Positions 44,929 through 54,282 of a DNA stretch of 64,000 nucleotides are shown here, piece after piece; the first letter of the stretch is position 1, and each line of letters opens with the position of its first letter. The position numbers and the translations under genes are program-made. Source of the stretch: Thiodubiliella sp900128405 (GTDB taxonomy: Bacteria; Pseudomonadota; Gammaproteobacteria; PS1; Pseudothioglobaceae); assembly GCA_963682085.1 (NCBI GenBank), contig OY821614.1, positions 930,001-994,000 on the forward strand, in the 5' to 3' direction. Under the pieces are notes generated by a model, which worked only from the letters and a program-made list of their open reading frames with translations, made no database searches and had not been told where the DNA came from.

Positions 44929-44944
44929 AACATTGATAAACACT

Positions 44945-44963
44945 AATAAGAATGATTCTCAAT
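44945..44963. promoter_or_regulatory. Fur box upstream of fbpCAB
   Basis: ATTGAGAATCATTCTTATT on the minus strand matches the 19-bp Fur consensus pattern closely and sits just upstream of fbpC, so iron-dependent repression of the transporter is expected. Confidence 0.8.
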
Positions 44964-45192
44964 ATTATATAAGAAAACCATAATAAATACCGACTAATTG
45001 CTTACTGGCAAAACACAACTTAAAAAATTGTCATTTTTATTGTTATATTATGTGGCTAATAAATAGTTAACTGTAAAAAGAAAACTATGGGCATTAAATA
45101 TAAAATCAATGAACCAATAAATACTAATTAATTTATAAAATTATTGATAAACTCTGGGTTGGGTGAGCCGCCCTGTTTAAGACAAAGAATGT

Positions 45193-45330
45193 ATGGAAGG
45201 TATGATTTCAAATAGCAATCTTACAGTTGGTGCGTGGGAATCTAATAATTTAGTTGGGGAGGGTTTACACAATCTAGCTTACAAGAGAGCTTTATTCCAA
45301 AGAATAGGTATAATTTTTGAAATATCTTAA
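45193..45330 (+). CDS. Unrecognised 45-codon open frame
   Basis: Frame beginning MEGMISNSNLTVGAWESNNL with no clear ribosome site, 18 bases before the next gene. It looks protein-like but may be a fragment of a lost gene: the 45130-45190 sequence upstream also reads as coherent protein in another frame (GLGEPPCLRQRMYGRYDF). No family identified. The remainder of the 44964-45192 gap shows nothing. Confidence 0.25.
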   Translation: MEGMISNSNLTVGAWESNNLVGEGLHNLAYKRALFQRIGIIFEIS

Positions 45331-45348
45331 CTTTTTCAAAATTTTATT

Positions 45349-47028
45349 ATGCAAATTCTATTCAAAAAAAAAATTCTTCGTTATGTTGTTGTTATTTTTG
45401 TTTTAAACACCACTGTTTTTCTTACTTCTTGCACTAATTCATATGTGGCTAACAAAATAAAACAACCACAGCCAAGCAACCAATTATTAGTAAAAAAAGA
45501 TTATCTTGAAGAGATAGCACCACTGAAAAAGGACTACAAAATAGGCGATAAAGGACCAGAGGTTGTCAAAATAGAAGAGTGGTTGATGTTATGGCAACTT
45601 AATGAGAATTTTATCAGCGATCTTATTAAGATTGTACCAGATAAAGAATTTGATAAAACAACCGAAAAAATCCTTAAACAAGTGCAATTATTTGTTAATT
45701 TACCTGCAACAGGTGTAGTAGATCATACAACTTGGAAGGCACTAGTTTCGCCAATGACCAGGGCGTTTGATGTTCGGGCTTTCACAAATAAAACATTACG
45801 CCAAAAAATGAAATATTTTGCCACCAAACACTTGCAATATAGAGCCTCTGAGTTGATGGAAAATAATATTGGCCCATGGGTTAGGGCTTATATGAACAAC
45901 CATGATGGAACTTGGGCGTATTGGTGTCAAGGATTTGTTTGCACTATTTTAGATCAAACCTTTAGCACTATTGGAGAGTATTTTAACGAATATTATGCCG
46001 ATACTTGGACTGTTGAAATCATGCGCGAACAAGCAGCGGCTAAAAAATTATTAGTTAGTCATCAGCAATTGAAAAACAAAGCATATCTACCGCAAGAAGG
46101 GGATATGGTACTGTATATATCAACCAAAGACGGTAAAGCGCACCACACAGAAATTATTTATCAAATTTTAGATGCAGAAAATGGCGATATGCTTACCGTT
46201 GGCGGTAATACCAATTTTTCTGGCAGTGCAGATGGGGTTGGTACATTTTTAATAGACAGAAATTTCTTAGATACAAAGGTGGAGGTAATTAAGTTAATTG
46301 ACATTGAAGTAATCAATCAACACAAGAAATTTCCAAACAATGCACGAAAATTATTAAGAAATTACTCAAATGTGATAGCGGATTTTTCTGACAATCACAT
46401 TCTTTTTAAAGACGGTAAACGCCTATTATTTGATGACAAAAAAACTAAAACAGCTGATGAATTGCTCGTCAATCCAGACATCAAAAACCAATTTCACTAC
46501 CCTTACCTAAAAGGCAAAATTACAACGCCAGTAAAACCTCGTTTCGATCCAGGCAGAATCACCAATCAAGATTTTTTCAAAACCATGTATGGTAGCACCC
46601 AAGCTGAAGTTGAAAAAAACCTTGTTGAAATTGTTTGGGCACCAAAATCGGATGGACGCAAAATTAAAGTGACTAAAATTAACGGCGTGGCAAGTAAAAT
46701 CAAAGCCATTGGCGAAGAATTAGATAAATACCCAGAGCTTAAACCCTTTATTCAGGATATTGGAGGTAGCTACAAATGGCGTAAAGTTAAAGGCACCAAT
46801 CGATTAAGTCTGCACAGTTTTGGTATTGCAATTGATCTTAATATTACTAAATCTAGCTACTGGGAGTGGGATTGTAAATGCACAGATGAGCACAGAATCC
46901 TTGCACCGCATACCAGTAAAATTCCACAAATCATTATTGATACTTTTGAAAAATATGGTTTTATTTGGGGCGGAAAGTGGTATCACTACGACACCATGCA
47001 CTTTGAATATAGACCTGAATTGCTATAA
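45349..47028 (+). CDS. Lipoprotein with PG-binding, CHAP-like and M15 peptidase domains
   Basis: A 559-residue predicted lipoprotein (signal ending FLTSC). Residues about 60-135 form a peptidoglycan-binding domain (KIGDKGPEVVKIEEWL, then LPATGVVDHTTWKAL). Residues about 150-310 look like a CHAP/NlpC-type amidase: Cys in YWCQGFVC, His in AHHTEIIYQ, and GGNTN. Residues about 395-559 are an M15 D-Ala-D-Ala peptidase-like domain with SLHSFGIAIDLN and WYHYDTMHFEYRPELL carrying the zinc ligands His, Asp and His. Two different peptidoglycan-cleaving activities in one exported protein suggest a wall-remodelling enzyme or an antibacterial effector; no immunity gene is evident next to it. Confidence 0.82.
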   Translation: MQILFKKKILRYVVVIFVLNTTVFLTSCTNSYVANKIKQPQPSNQLLVKKDYLEEIAPLKKDYKIGDKGPEVVKIEEWLMLWQLNENFISDLIKIVPDKEFDKTTEKILKQVQLFVNLPATGVVDHTTWKALVSPMTRAFDVRAFTNKTLRQKMKYFATKHLQYRASELMENNIGPWVRAYMNNHDGTWAYWCQGFVCTILDQTFSTIGEYFNEYYADTWTVEIMREQAAAKKLLVSHQQLKNKAYLPQEGDMVLYISTKDGKAHHTEIIYQILDAENGDMLTVGGNTNFSGSADGVGTFLIDRNFLDTKVEVIKLIDIEVINQHKKFPNNARKLLRNYSNVIADFSDNHILFKDGKRLLFDDKKTKTADELLVNPDIKNQFHYPYLKGKITTPVKPRFDPGRITNQDFFKTMYGSTQAEVEKNLVEIVWAPKSDGRKIKVTKINGVASKIKAIGEELDKYPELKPFIQDIGGSYKWRKVKGTNRLSLHSFGIAIDLNITKSSYWEWDCKCTDEHRILAPHTSKIPQIIIDTFEKYGFIWGGKWYHYDTMHFEYRPELL

Positions 47029-47285
47029 CACCATTTTTTCAAAAAATTATTATTTTAATAAACTTGAATTCACACCATAAGTGGCGAGATAAAGCCTGCT
47101 CTTACGCTCAGCAAGGGTGGTAAAGCCATCTTTATGACCTACCAGTCGCCAATACGAGTGCGATCATCTACAATACTAGGGCGATTATCAATATCAACTC
47201 AAGCTAGTTGATACCTCGGTAATCATACTTGCCATAGCGTTTGCGATACTTCTTGTGCTGGTGGCGAAGGTATTTGTAAAGTACA

Positions 47286-47325
47286 CCCCCTACCGCTTTG
47301 TTTTGCAAAACAAAGCGGTAGGGGG
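47286..47325. repeat. 40-bp perfect palindrome
   Basis: CCCCCTACCGCTTTGTTTTG is followed immediately by its exact reverse complement, so the arms are 20 bp with no spacer. It lies within the IS30 remnant, where the same bases also read sensibly as transposase (ETPYRFVLQNKAVGG). Confidence 0.97.
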
Positions 47326-47400
47326 TTTCAGTGCTGATCTTAACTTCCTCATCCAACTCTAAGCGTCCTACGATTTTCTCAGGACTCCAATACTCTTTTA

Positions 47401-47440
47401 GTTTTTTAGTTTTTTAGTTTTTTAGTTTTTTAGTTTTTTA
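47401..47440. repeat. 8-bp tandem repeat (GTTTTTTA) x5
   Basis: Five exact copies of GTTTTTTA inside the IS30 remnant, at the point where one copy would encode the conserved KLKEYWSPE junction. Expansion by slippage breaks the frame since eight is not a multiple of three. Confidence 0.95.
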
Positions 47441-47497
47441 CTGAGATAGTGCTTAATTTCAGCAATAAGTTTAATATGTTTGTTTTTCTGTTAATGT

Positions 47498-47533
47498 CGC
47501 TCACAAGCAAGATTGTTAGCTTGCTTGTGAGCG
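47498..47533. repeat. Perfect 14-bp inverted repeat
   Basis: CGCTCACAAGCAAG and its exact complement flank an 8-base loop, also within the IS30 remnant. It could form a stable hairpin. Confidence 0.93.
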
Positions 47534-47856
47534 ATAACCTCTATTGCCAGTATTACAAGATAATTCTCGAGAAATAGTTGATTTGACTGTATCCTTGTTT
47601 TTTCAACAGGTAAATATAGTACCTTTGTTCGCAGATTAATTGCGTATATTTTTTCCTATTTCACTTCTTTTTCTTGCCAGGTTAAAGAGTGGTTAATACA
47701 CTCTTTTGACCGACTAACGAGTGTTGCGCTTATGATGTGAATTCAAGATCAACGAAACCACTAAAAAACTTCAAAAAGACAAGATAAAGTACAAAAAAAA
47801 TGAGAGTAAATTATGAAAAAAGTAACCTACTCTCGATCATCTTATAAATTCAGGTG

Positions 47857-48987
47857 TTAATTGCTTTTCAAAAAATGCTCATAACGCTTATCTGTTAAAG
47901 TTTTTAGAAAAGCCACTAAAGCATTTACTTTTTTATCTGAAAGTTTTATGCCTTTTTCAAGGTCATCAAAATTTATCGTTTCAGGCACTTCTGCTGCTGC
48001 CCAAGGCTGATTAGTTTCAGGATTAGTAATGCGGTTTTTATTAATGTATTTGTCATAAAACATAATCACAGTTGTTAGATCTTTAAACACGCCATTGTGC
48101 ATATAAGGAGCGGTGATGGCGACATTTCTAAGACTCGGGGTCCTAAATTTTCCTTTTTGTTTTATGTCATTTACTTTAGGGTTGTTGAGTAAGCCTTCAT
48201 CTATCGTCTTTACGCCGTTTTTAGTGCGTAATGCAGTGTTAATTGGCACGCCGATATTGTGGTATTCGTAATTGCTAAATGTTTCACCTGTAGCATTATC
48301 GGATTTTTTTAGTTGATGGCAAGTAGCACAATTGGTGTTATTACTTGAGAAAAATAAAGAGCGTCCTAAATCTTCTAAATCTGTGAGCTCGTATTTGCCC
48401 GCCAAATAACGGTCATATTTTGAGTCAAATGGGGCAAAAATCTTGGTTTTTTCAAATTCAGCAATACTTTGTGCCATTGCTGTATACGCTTTGTCGGCAT
48501 CGTTAAAAACATCATCGCCATAAATACCTTTAAATTGCGTGTTATAAGCAGGATGATTTTTAAAACGATTAATCAAAGTTTGTTTATTTGGCAAATTCAT
48601 CTCACCGGGGTTAAGTGGCGGGCCCCCTGCTTGTCCTTTTAGATCTTGTTCACGCCCGTCGAGAAATTGCCCGCCTATCCATTGTTGACTTTTTTTATTA
48701 AAATGAAAGTTAGGGCTAAGCATAGCATATGCTGCACTTGGGGTGTTTCTATCGCCTAAACTTTTACCATCATCGCCAAGAGAGGCAGCGCCACCAACAC
48801 CATTATCACGATTATCAATAAAGCCTAAACTGGGATTGTGGCAAGTACTGCAAGACTGGGTGCGATTGTTAGACAAAATTGAATCAAAAAACAGCTGTTG
48901 GCCGAGTGCTTGTTTTTGCATATTGAGGTTGGATTCTGTGCCACAGGCACTTAACATTAGAATAAAAAATAAGGATAATAACTTCAT
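47857..48987 (-). CDS. MauG/cytochrome c peroxidase-family di-haem lipoprotein
   Basis: A 376-residue exported protein with a lipoprotein signal (FILMLSAC). Two c-type haem motifs, CSTCH (about residue 46) and CATCH (about residue 222), define the di-haem peroxidase/MauG family; FDGREQDLKGQA-like and RTPSLRNVAITAPYMHNG blocks are present. Members either reduce H2O2 or oxidise a partner protein; MauG relatives occur in metal-uptake loci. Last gene of the minus-strand iron-type operon, overlapping the hydroxylase gene by four bases. Confidence 0.9.
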   Translation of the reverse strand: MKLLSLFFILMLSACGTESNLNMQKQALGQQLFFDSILSNNRTQSCSTCHNPSLGFIDNRDNGVGGAASLGDDGKSLGDRNTPSAAYAMLSPNFHFNKKSQQWIGGQFLDGREQDLKGQAGGPPLNPGEMNLPNKQTLINRFKNHPAYNTQFKGIYGDDVFNDADKAYTAMAQSIAEFEKTKIFAPFDSKYDRYLAGKYELTDLEDLGRSLFFSSNNTNCATCHQLKKSDNATGETFSNYEYHNIGVPINTALRTKNGVKTIDEGLLNNPKVNDIKQKGKFRTPSLRNVAITAPYMHNGVFKDLTTVIMFYDKYINKNRITNPETNQPWAAAEVPETINFDDLEKGIKLSDKKVNALVAFLKTLTDKRYEHFLKSN

Positions 48988-49880
48988 TTTGATTTGAATA
49001 ATAGAAAGAAAGGAGAAAAAATAAGCTGATGAAAACGACTAAAATACTTCATTTCACTGCACTTAATGCCAAATTTTACCTTATTAACATCCCTAGATAG
49101 TACTAAAGAATTAAAAAACCAATCCCAAATTGCCAAAAATCCGCCAAAATTAACATTAATATGTTGCTTCGAATGATGAATTTGATGCTGCTTTGGAGAG
49201 ATTAAAAAGTGCTCAATAGTGGCACCAAAACTAATGCCGATATGAGAATGTCGAAGGTTAGAACCTACGAATGAAAAAATAAAAGCCAAAGCGTTTACCC
49301 CTAAAATATCAACGATACCAATCATTGCACCAAAGCCATAAATAAACACACCGCTCACGAGTCCGACAATAAGCGAATAACGCAAACCAAATAACAAAGA
49401 CTCAACAGGATGCACCCGATAAAAAGTTAGTGGTGTTAAGACTTTAGCACTATGATGCACCTTGTGAAACGCCCACAACCAAGGCACGGTATGTAAAAAA
49501 CGGTGTAGCCAATAACGGCTAAAATCACTTAAAACAAACAAACTCAGGGTGAAAAATACCATCACTTGGGTGTAAGAAAATCCCTCTATTCGAACAAAAC
49601 CGTATTGTGTTAATAAAAAATCATTTACCCACAATGCCACTTCTTTTGCACCAATCAGCATTGGAAAGATAACCAACACCTTAAAAATAGAGATAAATAT
49701 AAAATACCCGTAATCCAATAAGGCACTAGGGTGTAGCCATAGTTTTTTTGAGAGATTGAGCCTGCGTTTTTTAGGGTTAAGCCATAAAAAAACTGCTGCA
49801 ATGACCACCGAACTGAATAAAAACACCCAATAGATGCGTTTATGCGGGTCAATCAAATACTCAAGTGGATTAATCGCCAT
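48984..49880 (-). CDS. Membrane fatty-acid hydroxylase/sterol desaturase family protein
   Basis: A 298-residue multi-span membrane protein (start chosen at 49880; an upstream start would overlap its neighbour further). The di-iron histidine boxes are HRFLH, HKVHH and HQIHH, the signature of the superfamily that oxidises lipids at C-H bonds. Substrate unknown. Its placement between an imelysin and a MauG gene, overlapping both, ties it to the same operon. Confidence 0.88.
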   Translation of the reverse strand: MAINPLEYLIDPHKRIYWVFLFSSVVIAAVFLWLNPKKRRLNLSKKLWLHPSALLDYGYFIFISIFKVLVIFPMLIGAKEVALWVNDFLLTQYGFVRIEGFSYTQVMVFFTLSLFVLSDFSRYWLHRFLHTVPWLWAFHKVHHSAKVLTPLTFYRVHPVESLLFGLRYSLIVGLVSGVFIYGFGAMIGIVDILGVNALAFIFSFVGSNLRHSHIGISFGATIEHFLISPKQHQIHHSKQHINVNFGGFLAIWDWFFNSLVLSRDVNKVKFGIKCSEMKYFSRFHQLIFSPFFLLFKSK

Positions 49881-50835
49881 CAGCATCAAGCACCTTCGAA
49901 ACAAAACCCAATTTATTCATGAGTGATAGGTAATAAGATTGCATTAACCAATTGGTTGATTGATACAGGGATTTTCCTTTGGCATTAAGTAAATCTTGCT
50001 CTTGCATTTTTTCAACTTGTGCGATGGCTTGATTAAGAAAGCCAATGGTTTTATTGATTTCTTTGGTTGCACCAAATTTTCTAGCAACATCGCCAAAATC
50101 TTTATGGCTAGAGGCATCGATCGCCTGCTTATGTGCTTGCAAGATAGACAAAATTGCCATTACACTGTTTTGACTTATGGCATATTCAGCACGCCGAGCA
50201 TCTGCATGACCTTTATACTTTTTACTTAAACCAGCCACATCGCCAATACGCCATTCTTTTAAAGCATAAGTGCTACTCACTAAAGCATTTAACAAAATAG
50301 CACTGGCAAACTGTTCATCTTGCACAAATTTAGATCGATGTGCTTGATAGGCTGACCCAATATTTCGTAAATAATGCTCAATGGACTTTGCCATTATCAA
50401 CGCCATCGAACGCACTCTGGTATTAGGCAAATCTTGTGTGAATAACAAGTATTCAAGTGCGTTAATGGTTTTATGTGAATGCCTATAAAGTGCGTAAGAC
50501 AAATCATCGTTAGCACTAATAATTAAATCTAATTGGGCTTTAATGTCTTCATTGTTGCCATGAAAAATATCAATATATCGTGGTGTGTCTAAAAAATCCT
50601 CATTTAAATCACCTAGCACATAAGTGGCTTCTACTTTTTTCCAATTGCTAACCAATTGGACGAATAACATTTGACTTTTTTTGGTTTTCCCTTGTTTGAT
50701 ACTGGCACTTATTTGCTTAGCATTGATAATTGATTGCTCAATATTGTGAATAATAACTTGCTCAAAAAAAGCTTTGTCTACTGCATTAACACAGAAAGTA
50801 AATAACAAGATAACCGATATAATTATTCGCTTCAT
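49870..50835 (-). CDS. Imelysin-family protein (short form)
   Basis: Exported 321-residue helical protein (signal MKRIIISVILLFTFCVNA). Imelysin (M75) features are recognisable as NWKKVEATYVLGD and INALEYLLFTQD, the second corresponding to the GxHxxE..LLFG region, here with the glycine/histidine pattern altered. Imelysins are periplasmic iron-binding or iron-uptake proteins rather than proven peptidases. It lies two bases after the di-haem oxidoreductase gene. Confidence 0.85.
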   Translation of the reverse strand: MKRIIISVILLFTFCVNAVDKAFFEQVIIHNIEQSIINAKQISASIKQGKTKKSQMLFVQLVSNWKKVEATYVLGDLNEDFLDTPRYIDIFHGNNEDIKAQLDLIISANDDLSYALYRHSHKTINALEYLLFTQDLPNTRVRSMALIMAKSIEHYLRNIGSAYQAHRSKFVQDEQFASAILLNALVSSTYALKEWRIGDVAGLSKKYKGHADARRAEYAISQNSVMAILSILQAHKQAIDASSHKDFGDVARKFGATKEINKTIGFLNQAIAQVEKMQEQDLLNAKGKSLYQSTNWLMQSYYLSLMNKLGFVSKVLDADGD

Positions 50836-50837
50836 AA

Positions 50838-51887
50838 CTACATTCCTTCAATAAATTTTATGAATTTTACTCTGTCTTTTTTGCTTAAATTGACAAAAGC
50901 CTCCTTAGCCGATTGTGCCTCACCTCCATGCCACAAAATAGCCTCTTCCACGCTATTAGCACGCCCGTCATGCCAAAAATTAGGTGCTTTTTTACTATTC
51001 CAAAGTGGGGCAGTGCGAAAGCTACCTTCACCTAAATTGTGCGGCAATAAATCACTATAAGGATAAATAGTGCGTTTTTCCAAATCATAACTCGGTGTAT
51101 GGCAATAACTACAACCAACTTTAGTAAAGAGTTTAATCGGCTTAACCGCACTCACTTTATCCAAACTTTTAACAAAATAAGTAATCGCCTCTAAACGCTG
51201 TTGTGGCAAATCTAGTGTCTTGCCTTTGGGTGCATTATTGCATTTTGTTTGTTTACTGGTGCAATTTTCCTGCAGATAAAGCGGGTTGCTTAAACCCATA
51301 TCATTATGGGCGGCATTTGCCACTTGCGTTAAAATAGACGGTTCGTGAGCACTTAAATTAAAACGCTTTACAGGCTTATTAGAGACACTTCCGAGCAAAC
51401 CCAAGCCGTGCAAAGAAGGGGATATACGCATTGAAAGCGTGCTATTAACCCTACCATAACCTAGATTACTAAGCCTAACCACTGGTTTTTTTAATATCAC
51501 TTTATCGCCATTTTTATAAGATGATATGTGTGTTTGATAATCAATCTCCACTCTTGCTTCCACAGGCACATTACCGGTAGATTTGGTGTTAATCTGCGTC
51601 CCATAAACAGTATTAGGATTGTCTAATTTGACAACAAACTTATTACTTCGCTCCCCTTTCAGATGGCAATTTATGCAAGCATTCTGATTAAACAAAGGCC
51701 CTAATCCATCACGCGCTGTAGTAGATGCAGGAAAAGCCACCCAAGGTTTTTCAAAAAAACTTTTACCTAAAATAAACTTATCTTCATTAAACGCCTTGAC
51801 TGAGACGGCAAAAACTCTTGGCATCAAAATAATGCCAAGAGTTAATGTTAACAATAAGACTCTATTAAAGCTGAGTCTCTTCACCAT
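50838..51887 (-). CDS. Di-haem oxidoreductase (DHOR, DUF1111) family protein
   Basis: A 349-residue exported protein with two c-type haem motifs: CINCH (about residue 72) and CSYCH (about residue 258). The family block GLGPLFNQNACINCH and the C-terminal RTAPLWNSKKAPNFWHDGRA match the DUF1111/DHOR (thiol oxidoreductase-like) family that accompanies imelysins. It overlaps the upstream imelysin gene by 23 bases. Confidence 0.9.
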   Translation of the reverse strand: MVKRLSFNRVLLLTLTLGIILMPRVFAVSVKAFNEDKFILGKSFFEKPWVAFPASTTARDGLGPLFNQNACINCHLKGERSNKFVVKLDNPNTVYGTQINTKSTGNVPVEARVEIDYQTHISSYKNGDKVILKKPVVRLSNLGYGRVNSTLSMRISPSLHGLGLLGSVSNKPVKRFNLSAHEPSILTQVANAAHNDMGLSNPLYLQENCTSKQTKCNNAPKGKTLDLPQQRLEAITYFVKSLDKVSAVKPIKLFTKVGCSYCHTPSYDLEKRTIYPYSDLLPHNLGEGSFRTAPLWNSKKAPNFWHDGRANSVEEAILWHGGEAQSAKEAFVNLSKKDRVKFIKFIEGM

Positions 51888-53163
51888 CCGTCACATCGCC
51901 AACACTCAAATTAATGCCATTTGCTTTAGCAACATTAATCATTTGGTCGCCAATCGCTCTTAATTCGTTTTTAAGTTTTTTAATTTGCTTGGCTTGAGGA
52001 TCATTAGGACGAATTTGATAATCAAAATGACGAGAGATTTGTGCCAAAGCATTTATTTTATTAACTTTGGCATCTGCAGACTTAATCAATGCCATTAACT
52101 TAGACTTATCTTTAAGTGCATCAATCGGGGCTACACCATAATCAATACCATTATAAGTGCCAAATAAAATGTTTTTAAAACCCTGATAGTTTTGCGCAAT
52201 ATCACGATGAGTATTATCAGAAAAACAACTGTGTTCATCTTCTTCACTTGGCGTTAATACAGCAACAGCAATGCGTTCATTTGCTAATTCTGATTTAATA
52301 AACACACCCAAACCTGAAAATATTTGAGACAATGCTGTTTTCTCATCAATATTTTTATCACTGGTGTTATTACCTAAAAGTGCCGCACGGTAATTGCTAT
52401 TATCGCCCTTACCCCAAGCCACAACCATTGATTCAAGATCTGAAACAATCAGTGCAGACGCTGCATTTAGATATTGTTTGCGACGATCAGCGTTTTTAGC
52501 CGTGGTGTAATCAGCCACAGTTCTTTGACCAGCAATCAATGCACCCGTAGTTATACCATCTTTGATAAAATTGGCATAATCTTGATCTTGACCCCAAAGC
52601 AAAAACTCAATCGCATGATAGCCCGTTGCCACATTAGCATCACCGCCATTTTCATTCAATGCCGCTAATACATCAGGGGTAATATTACTCACATTCACTG
52701 TTTTAGACTTCTCACCACTTGGGGTAAATGCACCTTTTGCATCAATGATGTTGCCAGAGGTTTTTTTACCTTTAGCATCCATGGTATAGTCAACCATATT
52801 CTCATCCAATGGCCAAGCATTAAGTTGCCCTTCTGGTGCACCATAAACCGTATGCCAGCCTTCTTCTGCGTCAATCGGGCCATTTGATAATCTAAACGCC
52901 TCGGTTTGTCCATAAGATTCTCTGGCATTTAACCATGACGCTTTGGCATTTTCCATCATCATTGTCGTAGGGTTTTTAGTGAAATCCTTAATCGCCACTT
53001 GCATGCTTTTTGCATCGTTTAACGCATCTGTATAGCTAGCAATAGCGATATCTGCATAAGCAGTTAAAACTTCATTCTTGCCGCCAAAAAATGCTTGAGC
53101 GGTTGATGCCACCATTGCCATTGTAAGCACTGATGAAATAATTATTTTTTTTTGTGTTCTCAT
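51865..53163 (-). CDS. Imelysin-family iron-regulated protein (IrpA-like)
   Basis: A 432-residue exported protein (signal cleaved near STAQA). The GxHxxE motif is intact in ATGYHAIEFLLWGQDQD (about residue 200), and RLSNGPIDAEEGWHTVYG with the following GQLNAWPLDE matches imelysin/IrpA proteins involved in iron uptake. Two imelysins in tandem with a DHOR between them form a known genomic association in marine proteobacteria. Confidence 0.92.
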   Translation of the reverse strand: MRTQKKIIISSVLTMAMVASTAQAFFGGKNEVLTAYADIAIASYTDALNDAKSMQVAIKDFTKNPTTMMMENAKASWLNARESYGQTEAFRLSNGPIDAEEGWHTVYGAPEGQLNAWPLDENMVDYTMDAKGKKTSGNIIDAKGAFTPSGEKSKTVNVSNITPDVLAALNENGGDANVATGYHAIEFLLWGQDQDYANFIKDGITTGALIAGQRTVADYTTAKNADRRKQYLNAASALIVSDLESMVVAWGKGDNSNYRAALLGNNTSDKNIDEKTALSQIFSGLGVFIKSELANERIAVAVLTPSEEDEHSCFSDNTHRDIAQNYQGFKNILFGTYNGIDYGVAPIDALKDKSKLMALIKSADAKVNKINALAQISRHFDYQIRPNDPQAKQIKKLKNELRAIGDQMINVAKANGINLSVGDVTDGEETQL

Positions 53164-53186
53164 TTTGTCTCCTTAATATTAATCAA

Positions 53187-54038
53187 TTAAAATTCGTAAG
53201 TTAATTTTGCCAAGGTAGCACTATCACCATCTTTAGGCTTATTACCTTCCACTACTAAACTCACACCTTCTGCAATCGTATAACTAACAGCAGCAGCATT
53301 TGATTTGGTATCGCCACCATCTATTCTGATTGCAAAAACCCAATTACCTGTTGCATATTGTGCCTCTAATTGCCTTTCTTTATGCTTTATTTCAGCAGCA
53401 GTATCGCCACTTGTTGTAACTTGCTCAACAATCACAGTAAAGTTTTTAAATGAAACTTGTCCATGAATCGCCACGCCTTTATTTTTAAATTCAAGTGTGT
53501 TCTCGTTTGCCAAAGCATCACGAATTGTCTCAACACCAACAGCAAAGTTATCACCTTTATAGCCAAGACCAAAACCACTATTACCGTTATTACCACTCCA
53601 TGCCGTTAAAGTAACATTCTTAATTTGCTTTGAAAGCACTAAAGCTTTAACATCAGTGTCACCAATATCTGAACCTGTGGGGTCAGAAATCATTGCAGTC
53701 TCATACACACCAAATGGTGCAGTTTGTTTACCTATAATAAAGTCAATACCTTTAACATTACCGCCAATAGTAATTTCATCAGCTGTCAACTGATCTGTTC
53801 CTGAAAATACAATATTTGAATTAAACCCAGCAGCAATACTGGTTGCAATTCCTATCTCTGCTTCGTCATCTTGATTACCTTTGGTGAAATTCACACTAAC
53901 CTCGCCACTAATTTCGACTTTGGTCGCATTATTTTCAAGTTTAGTAATTCGGTCTTTCAGAGCGTCTATTTCAGTGCCTGAAAATACAGTTGTGCTCATA
54001 ATTAGCACGCCCAATGTTATAATTTTATTCTTTTTCAT
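53187..54038 (-). CDS. Porin-like outer-membrane protein with coiled-coil N-terminus
   Basis: A 283-residue exported protein (start chosen at 54038, MKKNKIITLGVLIMSTTVFS signal). After the signal a short coiled coil (EIDALKDRITKLENNATK) precedes a beta-rich part with porin-style strands and a terminal phenylalanine (ATLAKLTYEF). The layout is that of small trimeric porins. It is the first gene of the imelysin-DHOR-MauG operon and follows a Fur-type operator by about 120 bases, so it may admit iron chelates; substrate unknown. Confidence 0.82.
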   Translation of the reverse strand: MKKNKIITLGVLIMSTTVFSGTEIDALKDRITKLENNATKVEISGEVSVNFTKGNQDDEAEIGIATSIAAGFNSNIVFSGTDQLTADEITIGGNVKGIDFIIGKQTAPFGVYETAMISDPTGSDIGDTDVKALVLSKQIKNVTLTAWSGNNGNSGFGLGYKGDNFAVGVETIRDALANENTLEFKNKGVAIHGQVSFKNFTVIVEQVTTSGDTAAEIKHKERQLEAQYATGNWVFAIRIDGGDTKSNAAAVSYTIAEGVSLVVEGNKPKDGDSATLAKLTYEF

Positions 54039-54158
54039 ATTATTCCTTTTATATGTTGTTAAAAAAAATGCCACAATAGTGTGACCACTTTACCTCTTAT
54101 ATTTTCTACAAATCTTTGACTTATCCTTGCCAAAAATAAGTAGATAATTTTTTAGTTA

Positions 54159-54185
54159 TGCGAATGATACCAGTTATCATTTGCA
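54159..54185. promoter_or_regulatory. Fur-type operator upstream of porin-imelysin operon
   Basis: TGCGAATGATACCAGTTATCATTTGCA: a 27-bp near-perfect palindrome containing AATGATA/TATCATT half-sites as in Fur boxes. Almost the same sequence recurs at 55104-55130. Confidence 0.78.
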
Positions 54186-54282
54186 TTATTAATAATATTC
54201 CTTATAATATACTAATGTTGCATATCATATAACTCAATTTTACAAATACTGCTTAAAAAAAACCTTTATTACACTTATTAAA

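Larger units (their letters stand above)
47055..47660 (-). pseudogene. Degenerate IS30-family transposase
   Basis: Fragments of an IS30 transposase occur in order on the minus strand but in shifting frames: QRYYIYLLKKQGY, then STISRELSCNTGNRGYRSQA (N-terminal HTH), KHIKLIAEIKHYL, EYWSPEKIVGRLELDEEVKI, GGVLYKYLRHQHKKYRKRYG, DIDNRPSIVDDRTRIGDW and GFTTLAERKSRLYLA. Stops, frameshifts and an 8-bp repeat expansion inactivate it, and the C-terminal catalytic half is missing. It accounts for most of the gap 47029-47856; the rest (47661-47856) holds nothing recognised. Confidence 0.85.

Noticed and set aside
49870..50835. Imelysin as a secreted peptidase
   Set aside because: The family name is historical; the sequence shows no zinc-protease active site, so I describe it as an iron-related binding protein.
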